Part shown: positions 57,932 through 64,000 of the stretch, piece after piece
Layout of the letters: the number at the start of each line of letters is the position of its first letter
How positions within the stretch are numbered: position 1 is the first letter of the stretch
Assembly: GCF_026410085.1 (NCBI RefSeq)
Contig: NZ_CP112866.1
Span: forward strand, 3,347,001-3,411,000
Length of the DNA stretch: 64,000 bases
Direction of reading: 5' to 3'
From: Pseudomonas quebecensis
Lineage (GTDB): Bacteria > Pseudomonadota > Gammaproteobacteria > Pseudomonadales > Pseudomonadaceae
The notes under the pieces: model-generated
Databases searched by the model: none
What the model was told of the DNA's origin: nothing
Seen by the model: the letters and a program-made list of their open reading frames with translations, nothing else
Position numbers and translations under genes: made by a program

Positions 57932-58846
57932 TTAAGCCTTGAGGGCCTTCCAAGCCTTGCCGATTCCACTGACCAGCGCCAAGACCACAGCCCCCGCAAT
58001 GATTCCCGCCAGCGCATTGAGCAGCGTCGGCATCAGCCACGCCATCGCGCCCGCACTCTGGCTGACCGCCTCGATCCAGTGATGCACCACCGGCACGCCA
58101 TGAGTAAGGATGCCGCCACCGACCAGAAACATCGCCGCCGTGCCGATCACCGACAGGCTTTTCATCATGTACGGCGCCGCACGCAGGATGGCACCACCGA
58201 GCCCACGCGCGACCTGGCCGGGTTTCCGGCTCAGCCACAGGCCCAGGTCGTCCAGCTTGACGATGCCCGCCACCAACCCATAAACGCCGATGGTCATGAC
58301 GATGGCAATACCCGACAGCACCACCACCTGCTGCATCAGCGGCGCATCGGCCACAGTGCCCAGGGTGATCGCGATGATCTCGGCCGAGAGAATGAAGTCG
58401 GTGCGCACCGCGCCTTTGATCTTGTCCTTTTCAAAGGCCACCAGGTCGGTGGCCGGGTCAGCCACGGCCTGGGTCAACTGCGCATGCTCGACCTGGTCTT
58501 CGGCCTTGCTGTGCAGGAACGTGTGCGCAAGCTTCTCGAACCCCTCGAAGCACAAGTAGGCGCCACCCAGCATCAGCAACGGCGTAACCGCCCAGGGCGC
58601 GAAGGCGCTGATCAACAGCGCGGTAGGCACCAGGATCAATTTGTTGATAAACGAACCCTTGGCCACCGCCCACACCACCGGAATTTCCCGCTCGGCACGC
58701 ACCCCGGACACCTGCTGGGCGTTGAGCGCCAGATCATCGCCGAGCACACCGGCGGTCTTTTTCGCGGCGACTTTGGTCATCAAAGCCACATCGTCGAGGA
58801 CTGCGGCGATATCGTCGATCAATACCAGTAAACTGCTTCCTGCCAT
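57932..58846 (-). CDS. DUF808 (YedI-type) membrane protein
   Basis: 304 residues from ATG 58846. The frame stays open upstream to 59671, but that extension runs antisense to the TetR gene and is not coding. [21 protein letters not shown] is the family's typical start; [20 protein letters not shown] and the long set of C-terminal membrane helices also fit. DUF808 proteins are inner-membrane proteins of unknown function. I recall a homologue beside the MlaA-like gene in P. aeruginosa (PA3240). It is divergent from the TetR gene. Confidence 0.87.
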   Translation of the reverse strand: MAGSSLLVLIDDIAAVLDDVALMTKVAAKKTAGVLGDDLALNAQQVSGVRAEREIPVVWAVAKGSFINKLILVPTALLISAFAPWAVTPLLMLGGAYLCFEGFEKLAHTFLHSKAEDQVEHAQLTQAVADPATDLVAFEKDKIKGAVRTDFILSAEIIAITLGTVADAPLMQQVVVLSGIAIVMTIGVYGLVAGIVKLDDLGLWLSRKPGQVARGLGGAILRAAPYMMKSLSVIGTAAMFLVGGGILTHGVPVVHHWIEAVSQSAGAMAWLMPTLLNALAGIIAGAVVLALVSGIGKAWKALKA

Positions 58847-58981
58847 GAAACGCGCATCCGTAAAAGAAAAGTTGGCGCGAGCATAGCGCGGCACAACGCT
58901 TTGCGGGAGCCTTGTTGAGACTCGCGGATAGCCGGTGCTACCATGCCAGACCGCCTGTCCTGGCAAGGAAAACCCTGGTTT

Positions 58982-59587
58982 ATGAGCACCATTCGCGAGC
59001 GCAATAAAGAAAAAATCCTGCGGGCGGCCAGCGAGGAGTTTGCCGACAAGGGCTTCGCCGCGACCAAAACCAGCGACATCGCCGCCAAGGCCGGGCTGCC
59101 CAAGCCCAACGTCTACTACTACTTCAAGTCCAAGGACAACCTCTACCGCGAGGTGCTCGAAAGCATCATCGAGCCGATCCTGGCCGCGTCCACGCCGTTC
59201 AACCCCGAAGGTGAACCGGCGGTGGTGCTGAGCAATTACATCCGCTCGAAAATCCGTATCTCCCGCGACCTGCCCTTCGCCTCCAAGGTATTTGCCAGCG
59301 AAATCATGCATGGCGCCCCGCACCTGAGCGCCGAGCAGGTCGAGCAACTCAACGCCCAGGCCAAGCACAATATCAACTGCATCCAAAGCTGGGTGGATCG
59401 CGGATTGATCGCGGCTATCGACCCCAATCACTTGATGTTCAGCATCTGGGCCGCGACCCAGACCTATGCCGATTTCGACTGGCAGATTTCCGCGGTGACC
59501 GGAAAAGCCAAGCTGGATGAGGCCGATTATGAAGCGGCGGCGCAGACCATCATTCGGTTGGTGCTCAAGGGCTGTGAGCCGGACTGA
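58982..59587 (+). CDS. TetR-family regulator, RutR-like
   Basis: 201 residues from ATG 58982; an upstream ATG (58943) is possible but the region ahead of 58982 has an AAGGA 12-15 bases away and homologues start here. The N-terminal HTH ([40 protein letters not shown]) is TetR. The C-terminal domain, with [12 protein letters not shown] and [20 protein letters not shown], resembles RutR, which senses uracil/thymine and controls pyrimidine and purine catabolism in E. coli. It lies just ahead of the glyoxylate (purine-end) genes, separated by a REPIN. Confidence 0.85.
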   Translation: MSTIRERNKEKILRAASEEFADKGFAATKTSDIAAKAGLPKPNVYYYFKSKDNLYREVLESIIEPILAASTPFNPEGEPAVVLSNYIRSKIRISRDLPFASKVFASEIMHGAPHLSAEQVEQLNAQAKHNINCIQSWVDRGLIAAIDPNHLMFSIWAATQTYADFDWQISAVTGKAKLDEADYEAAAQTIIRLVLKGCEPD

Positions 59588-59607
59588 TACACCGCAGAGC
59601 CGGTGCC

Positions 59608-59665
59608 CATCGGGGGCAAGCCCCCTCCCACAATCAACATTGTGGGAGGGGGCTTGCCCCCGATG
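59608..59665. repeat. Perfect 27-bp REP hairpin (REPIN)
   Basis: CATCGGGGGCAAGCCCCCTC and on to CCCACAAT (59608-59634) is exactly inverted at 59639-59665 around a 4-base loop CAAC. It is the tightest and most symmetrical copy in the window and could also end transcription of the TetR gene. Confidence 0.9.
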
Positions 59666-59688
59666 AGGCACTGAAAGTCACACACTGT

Positions 59689-60129
59689 TTAAGCCGACAC
59701 ACCCGCATCCGCCATTAACCCCACCCCCTCGATCGCCGTGATCGCACACTGCTCGTCAATATCCGACGTATCCCCACTGATCCCAATCGCCCCCAGCACC
59801 ACACCGTCCTGATCGCGAATCAACACCCCGCCCGGTGCCGGCACCACGCTGCCCTGCCCCAGGCTGTTCAGCGCGGCGATAAACGCCGGGCGTTGTTGCG
59901 CATCCAGCGCCAACAGGCGCGAACCCTTGCCCAGCGCTATCGCGCCCCAGGCCTTGCCGATGGCGATCTGCGGGCGCAGCAGGCTGGCGCCGTCTTCACG
60001 TTGCAGAGTGATCAAGTGGCCGCCGCTGTCGAGCACCGCGATGGTCAGTGGCGCAGCGCAAATCGTGCGGCCGGCGGTAAGGGCCTGGCTGGCGAGTTGG
60101 GTGGCGGTTTTCAAGGTTAAAGCGCTCAT
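59689..60129 (-). CDS. glcG: GlcG/HbpS-family protein
   Basis: 146 residues. SALTLKTATQLASQALTAG, IAVLDSGGHLITLQREDGA, GKAWGAIALG and PAPGGVLIRDQDGVVLGAIG are the diagnostic blocks of the GlcG/HbpS fold (DUF336). HbpS binds haem in Streptomyces; GlcG lies in glycolate operons of E. coli, where its role is unclear. It is divergent from gcl, with a 256-base shared control region containing two identical palindromes. Likely cytoplasmic, with a glycolate/glyoxylate link. Confidence 0.85.
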   Translation of the reverse strand: MSALTLKTATQLASQALTAGRTICAAPLTIAVLDSGGHLITLQREDGASLLRPQIAIGKAWGAIALGKGSRLLALDAQQRPAFIAALNSLGQGSVVPAPGGVLIRDQDGVVLGAIGISGDTSDIDEQCAITAIEGVGLMADAGVSA

Positions 60130-60220
60130 GGTGCCGTCCTTCTTTTGTTATTGGGAAAGCGATGGTGGTCTGATTGATCAGATGCTCGATCACACAAATA
60201 GAACACAATGATTTATTATT

Positions 60221-60230
60221 TTGTATACAA
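60221..60230. promoter_or_regulatory. Operator-like palindrome TTGTATACAA, copy 1 (glcG side)
   Basis: A perfect 10-base palindrome 92 bases upstream of the glcG start. The same sequence recurs at 60349-60358. GTATAC-centred palindromes of this form are bound by GntR/FadR-type repressors in several bacteria; which protein binds here is not known. Confidence 0.55.
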
Positions 60231-60303
60231 TATTTCTCCAAAAACCCACCATACGTCGAAAAAAGGCGTTCCGGCGAGCTCGATCAGTCACGAATAAAAT
60301 GCG

Positions 60304-60333
60304 TTGACCTGCGAAGCTCCCCGTGAATACACT
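60304..60333 (+). promoter_or_regulatory. Candidate gcl promoter
   Basis: TTGACC (60304-60309), 18 bases, TACACT (60328-60333). The predicted start is near 60340, so the second TTGTATACAA palindrome would sit at about +10 to +19, an ideal repressor position. Confidence 0.5.
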
Positions 60334-60348
60334 TTGACCAAACACCAC

Positions 60349-60358
60349 TTGTATACAA
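60349..60358. promoter_or_regulatory. Operator-like palindrome TTGTATACAA, copy 2 (gcl side)
   Basis: Identical to copy 1, 128 bases away, 27 bases before the gcl ATG. A RutR-like half-site TTGACCA is just upstream (60334-60340). Confidence 0.55.
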
Positions 60359-60385
60359 TTACAAAACGCAAGAGGCACCAAACCC

Positions 60386-62161
60386 ATGAGCAAAATGAGA
60401 GCAATCGAAGCCGCTGTCCTGGTAATGCGCCGTGAAGGCGTGGACACCGCCTTCGGTATCCCCGGCGCCGCGATCAACCCGCTGTACTCGGCCTTGCAGA
60501 AAGTGGGTGGCATCGATCACGTCCTTGCTCGCCACGTTGAAGGCGCCTCGCACATGGCCGAGGGTTACACCCGCACCAAGGCCGGCAATATCGGCGTGTG
60601 CATCGGCACCTCGGGCCCGGCCGGCACCGACATGGTCACCGGCCTCTACAGCGCCTCGGCCGACTCGATTCCGATCCTGTGCATCACCGGCCAGGCGCCG
60701 CGTGCTCGCATGCACAAGGAAGACTTTCAGGCGGTGGACATCACCAGCATCGTCAAACCGGTGACCAAGTGGGCCACCACGGTGCTCGAGCCGGGCCAGG
60801 TGCCCTACGCGTTTCAGAAAGCCTTCTACGAAATGCGTTCGGGCCGCCCCGGCCCGGTGCTGATCGACCTGCCGTTCGACGTGCAGATGGCCGAGATCGA
60901 GTTCGACATCGACGCTTATCAACCCCTGCCCCTGGCCAAGCCGCTGGCCACCCGCGTGCAGGTGGAGAAAGCCCTGGCCCTGCTCGACCAGGCGGAGCGC
61001 CCGTTGCTGGTGAGCGGTGGCGGCGTGATCAACGCCGACGCCAGCGAGCTGCTGGTGGAGTTCGCCGAACTGACCGGCATTCCGGTGATCCCGACCCTGA
61101 TGGGCTGGGGCACGATCCCCGACGATCACCCGCTGATGGTGGGCATGGTCGGTCTGCAGACCTCGCACCGTTACGGCAACGCAACGATGCTCAAGTCGGA
61201 CGTAGTGCTGGGCATCGGCAACCGCTGGGCCAACCGCCACACCGGGTCGGTCGAGGTGTACACCGAAGGCCGTAAATTCATCCACGTGGACATCGAGCCG
61301 ACGCAGATCGGCCGCGTCTTCACACCGGACCTGGGCATCGTTTCCGACGCCGGCTCGGCCCTGACGATGTTCATTGAAGTAGCCCGCGAATGGAAAGCCG
61401 CCGGCAAGCTCAAAGACCGCAGCGCCTGGCTGCATGATTGCCAGCAACGCAAAGCCACCCTGCAGCGCAAGACGCACTTCGATGCGGTGCCGGTCAAGCC
61501 GCAACGGGTGTACGAAGAGATGAACCAGGTGTTCGGCAAAGACACCTGCTACGTCAGCACCATCGGCCTGTCGCAGATTGCCGGCGCGCAGTTCCTGCAT
61601 GTGTACAAGCCACGCCATTGGATCAATTGCGGCCAGGCCGGCCCGCTGGGCTGGACGATTCCGGCGGCGCTGGGGGTGGTCAAGGCCGATCCGAGCCGCA
61701 AAGTGGTGGCGTTGTCCGGCGACTACGACTTCCAGTTCATGATCGAAGAACTGGCGGTAGGCGCGCAGTTCAAGCTGCCGTACATCCATGTGGTGGTGAA
61801 CAATTCCTACCTGGGTCTGATCCGCCAGGCCCAGCGCGGTTTTGAAATGGACTACTGCGTGCAGCTGTCTTTCGACAACCTCAACGCCCCGGAGCTCAAT
61901 GGCTATGGCGTGGACCACGTGGCCGTCGCCGAAGGCCTGGGGTGCAAGGCCCTGCGCGTGTTCGAACCAGGCCAGATCGCGCCGGCATTACGCCAGGCCG
62001 AGGCAATGATCGAAGAATTCAAGGTGCCGGTGATCGTTGAGATTATTCTGGAACGGGTGACCAATATTTCCATGGGCACCGAGATCAACGCCGTCAATGA
62101 ATTCGAAGACCTGGCCCTGGTCGGCAACGACGCGCCGACTGCCATTTCCCTGCTCGATTAA
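60386..62161 (+). CDS. gcl: Glyoxylate carboligase
   Basis: 591 residues. This ThDP enzyme shows [29 protein letters not shown] and [18 protein letters not shown] near the N-terminus and the ThDP motif [15 protein letters not shown] then [10 protein letters not shown]. Val51 (in RHVEG) takes the place of the usual catalytic glutamate, as known for E. coli Gcl. It joins two glyoxylates to tartronate semialdehyde with loss of CO2. hyi follows after 10 bases. Upstream lies a candidate promoter with an operator-like palindrome. Confidence 0.96.
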   Translation: MSKMRAIEAAVLVMRREGVDTAFGIPGAAINPLYSALQKVGGIDHVLARHVEGASHMAEGYTRTKAGNIGVCIGTSGPAGTDMVTGLYSASADSIPILCITGQAPRARMHKEDFQAVDITSIVKPVTKWATTVLEPGQVPYAFQKAFYEMRSGRPGPVLIDLPFDVQMAEIEFDIDAYQPLPLAKPLATRVQVEKALALLDQAERPLLVSGGGVINADASELLVEFAELTGIPVIPTLMGWGTIPDDHPLMVGMVGLQTSHRYGNATMLKSDVVLGIGNRWANRHTGSVEVYTEGRKFIHVDIEPTQIGRVFTPDLGIVSDAGSALTMFIEVAREWKAAGKLKDRSAWLHDCQQRKATLQRKTHFDAVPVKPQRVYEEMNQVFGKDTCYVSTIGLSQIAGAQFLHVYKPRHWINCGQAGPLGWTIPAALGVVKADPSRKVVALSGDYDFQFMIEELAVGAQFKLPYIHVVVNNSYLGLIRQAQRGFEMDYCVQLSFDNLNAPELNGYGVDHVAVAEGLGCKALRVFEPGQIAPALRQAEAMIEEFKVPVIVEIILERVTNISMGTEINAVNEFEDLALVGNDAPTAISLLD

Positions 62162-62171
62162 GGAGAACCCT

Positions 62172-62945
62172 ATGCCGCGCTTTGCCGCCAACCTGTCCAT
62201 GCTGTTCACCGAACAGGACTTTCTCGCCCGCTTCAAAGCGGCCGCCGATACCGGTTTTCAAGGGGTCGAGTACCTGTTCCCCTACGAATTCAGCTCTGCC
62301 GAGATCAAGGCGCAACTCGACACCCATGGCCTGACCCAAGTGCTGTTCAACCTGCCGGCCGGTGACTGGGCCAAGGGCGAGCGCGGCCTGGCGTGCCATC
62401 CGGACCGCGTCGAGGAATTCCGCGCCGGGGTCACATTGGCTATCGCTTACGCCCAGGTGCTGGGCAATACGCAGATCAACTGCCTGGCGGGTATTCGTCC
62501 GGCCGGCGTGGACGAAAAGCTGCTGGAAGAGACCTTCGTCGCCAACCTCAAGTACGCCGCCGACAAGCTGCAAGCGGCAGGCATCAAGCTGGTCATGGAG
62601 GCGATCAACACCCGCGACATCCCAGGCTTCTACCTGAACAACACCGCCCAGGCCCTGGCGATCCGCGAGCGGGTGGGCAGTGACAATCTGTTCCTGCAAT
62701 ACGACATCTACCACATGCAAATCATGGAAGGTGACCTGGCCCGCACCATGGCCGCGCACCTGGGTGAGATCAATCACATCCAACTGGCGGATAACCCGGG
62801 GCGCAACGAGCCGGGGACCGGGGAGATCAACTATCGCTTCCTGTTCGAGCATCTGGACCGGATCGGATACACGGGTTGGGTCGGCTGTGAATACAAGCCG
62901 CTGACCACCACCGAAGCGGGCCTTGGCTGGCTCAAAACCCTGTGA
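62172..62945 (+). CDS. hyi: Hydroxypyruvate isomerase
   Basis: 257 residues from ATG 62172, with AAGGAG six bases upstream. The AP-endonuclease-2-type TIM barrel has FAANLSMLFTEQDFLARFKAA, EYLFPYEFS, INCLAGIRP, LVMEAINTRDIPGF and QYDIYHMQIMEGD with the metal-binding acidic residues. It interconverts hydroxypyruvate and tartronate semialdehyde. It is translated right after gcl and is followed by a REP remnant and glxR. Confidence 0.94.
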   Translation: MPRFAANLSMLFTEQDFLARFKAAADTGFQGVEYLFPYEFSSAEIKAQLDTHGLTQVLFNLPAGDWAKGERGLACHPDRVEEFRAGVTLAIAYAQVLGNTQINCLAGIRPAGVDEKLLEETFVANLKYAADKLQAAGIKLVMEAINTRDIPGFYLNNTAQALAIRERVGSDNLFLQYDIYHMQIMEGDLARTMAAHLGEINHIQLADNPGRNEPGTGEINYRFLFEHLDRIGYTGWVGCEYKPLTTTEAGLGWLKTL

Positions 62946-62966
62946 GGAGGGGCCCCCCCTCCCACA
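62943..62966. repeat. Degenerate REP remnant
   Basis: TGAGGAGGGGCCCCCCCTCC followed by CACA keeps the outer arms of the REP but has lost the central GCTTGC. It overlaps the hyi stop codon, between hyi and glxR. Confidence 0.6.
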
Positions 62967-62985
62967 ATAAGAAGAGGCATTCATC

Positions 62986-63876
62986 ATGGCTAAAATCGGC
63001 TTTATCGGCACCGGCATCATGGGCCAACCCATGGCCGCGAACCTGCAGAAAGCAGGTCATCAACTGTTCCTCTCCGAGCACCACGGCAAGGCTCCGCACG
63101 CGCTGATCGATGCCGGCGCCGTGGCCCTGGCCAACCCGCAGCAAGTGGCTCAGGAAGCCGAGTTCATTATCGTCATGGTGCCGGACACCCCGCAGGTCGA
63201 GGACGTGCTGTTCCGTGCCGACGGCGTGGCCGCCGGGCTGTCGCCGAACAAGGTGGTGATCGACATGAGTTCGATCTCGCCCACCGCCACCAAGGCCTTC
63301 GCCGCCAGGATCAACGAGCACGGCGCGCAGTACCTCGACGCGCCGGTGTCCGGCGGTGAAGTCGGCGCCAAGGCCGGCACCCTGAGCATCATGATCGGTG
63401 GCGAGCCACAGACCTTCGAGCGCGCCCTGCCGCTGTTCCAGGCCATGGGTAAGAACATCACGCGGGTAGGTGGCAATGGCGATGGCCAGACCGCCAAAGT
63501 CGCCAATCAGATCATCGTGGCGCTGAACATCCAGGCGGTGGCCGAAGCATTGCTGTTCGCCGCCAAAAACGGTGCCGACCCGGCCAAGGTGCGCGAAGCG
63601 CTGATGGGCGGCTTTGCCTCGTCGAAAATCCTTGAAGTGCACGGCGAACGCATGATCAAGGGCACGTTCGATCCGGGCTTCCGCATCAACCTGCACCAGA
63701 AGGATTTAAACCTGGCGTTGGCCGGTGCCAAGGAATTGGGGATCAACCTGCCGAACACTGCCGGTACTCAGCAGGTGTTCAGCACGTGCAATGCCCTGGG
63801 TGGCGGGAATTGGGACCATTCGGCGCTGATCAAGGGCCTGGAGCATATGGCGAATTTCTCGATTCGCGATCAGTAA
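62986..63876 (+). CDS. glxR: Tartronate semialdehyde reductase (2-hydroxy-3-oxopropionate reductase)
   Basis: 296 residues. KIGFIGTGIMGQPMAANLQK is the NAD(P)-binding and beta-hydroxyacid dehydrogenase signature; LDAPVSGGEVGAKAGTLSIM, the catalytic lysine in GDGQTAKVANQIIVA, and GFRINLHQKDLNLAL follow. It reduces tartronate semialdehyde to D-glycerate, completing the gcl route. AGAGG lies a few bases upstream of the ATG. The substrate is assigned from context; family members also use 3-hydroxyisobutyrate. Confidence 0.93.
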   Translation: MAKIGFIGTGIMGQPMAANLQKAGHQLFLSEHHGKAPHALIDAGAVALANPQQVAQEAEFIIVMVPDTPQVEDVLFRADGVAAGLSPNKVVIDMSSISPTATKAFAARINEHGAQYLDAPVSGGEVGAKAGTLSIMIGGEPQTFERALPLFQAMGKNITRVGGNGDGQTAKVANQIIVALNIQAVAEALLFAAKNGADPAKVREALMGGFASSKILEVHGERMIKGTFDPGFRINLHQKDLNLALAGAKELGINLPNTAGTQQVFSTCNALGGGNWDHSALIKGLEHMANFSIRDQ

Positions 63877-63889
63877 CGCCGTGATCGAA

Positions 63890-63917
63890 TGTGGGAAGGG
63901 GCTTGTCCCCTCCCACA
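63890..63917. repeat. Compact REP hairpin
   Basis: TGTGGGAAGGGGCTTGTCCC and CTCCCACA form one self-complementary unit 13 bases after the glxR stop, followed by a further hairpin (TTGGCCTT/AAGGCCAA at 63919-63938). Confidence 0.75.
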
Positions 63918-63987
63918 GTTGGCCTTTTCCAAGGCCAAGGCTGAAATAGCTGCACGTCTAATAACAAAAATATCCGGGAGCCCGCTT

Positions 63988-64000
63988 ATGTCGGTCGATC
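63988..64000 (+). CDS. Start of next gene, possibly glycerate kinase/hydroxypyruvate reductase
   Basis: ATG at 63988 with GGGAG ahead of it opens MSVD before the window ends. Pseudomonas gcl-hyi-glxR operons usually continue with ttuD, whose protein in memory begins MSVDP. The assignment rests on context and four residues only. Confidence 0.45.

Noticed and set aside
58847..59671. N-terminal extension of the DUF808 gene to 579 residues
   Set aside because: The extension is antisense to the TetR gene and runs into a REPIN; the family's own N-terminus begins at 58846.
60359..61918. Open frame of 519 codons on the minus strand, opposite gcl
   Set aside because: It is an antisense shadow of gcl with a composition typical of such frames.

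Overview
The window comes from a Pseudomonas chromosome, most probably the P. fluorescens group. The protein families, the high-GC codon use and the gene order (sdh/suc/gltA, brnQ, htpG, a TonB receptor-kinase operon, fabAB, gpsA) recall the P. aeruginosa PA1580-PA1623 region. Many intergenic gaps carry the GTGGGAGGGGGCTTGCCCCCGAT type of REP sequence known from fluorescent pseudomonads. I see no prophage, insertion sequence, CRISPR array or integron. It is mostly core chromosome with a few less-studied modules.

Layout. 1-4.6 kb: the end of a phospholipase D-like gene, a secreted M20 dipeptidase, a duplicated tRNA-Glu/tRNA-Gly operon with its promoter, and a membrane-anchored conserved protein. 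4.6-12 kb: hydrolase, chemoreceptor, MocR-type regulator, SDR, NADP-dependent reductase and pyrF. 12-20 kb: a two-component system, an AI-2E-type permease, a DUF4892 protein preceded by a coupled micro-ORF, two overlapping hydrolase genes, a thioesterase, and gpsA-DUF4389-sixA. 20.4-27.4 kb: a tightly coupled trio (TonB-dependent receptor, periplasmic binding protein, BarA/PA1611-like hybrid kinase) followed by fabA-fabB. 27.5-36.5 kb: amidohydrolase, OsmC, pirin, dienelactone hydrolase, htpG with a heat-shock promoter, two overlapping thioesterases, a small lipoprotein, DUF599 and brnQ. 36.9-50 kb: the TCA block sdhCDAB-sucAB-lpdG-sucCD, divergent from gltA. 50-59.6 kb: actP-yjcH, a betaine-binding protein, a GH17 glucan enzyme, a secreted hydrolase coupled to an MlaA-like protein, DUF808 and a RutR-like TetR regulator. 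59.7-64 kb: the glyoxylate carboligase pathway (glcG-like, gcl, hyi, glxR, start of ttuD).

The genes form coherent units. gltA, sdh and suc supply five consecutive TCA steps, and actP feeds acetate into the same cycle. The gcl-hyi-glxR run turns glyoxylate from purine or glycol breakdown into glycerate. fabAB makes unsaturated fatty acids and gpsA the glycerol phosphate for phospholipids.

The best candidates for undescribed biology are the receptor-binding protein-kinase trio (20474-25423), the secreted hydrolase/MlaA-like pair whose MlaA member lacks a lipobox (55800-57879), a 22-codon ORF translationally coupled to DUF4892 (15998-16066), and paired TTGTATACAA operators around glcG/gcl. Functions are assigned by recognising motifs and families by eye. 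No database search was run, and comparisons to P. aeruginosa locus numbers are from memory.
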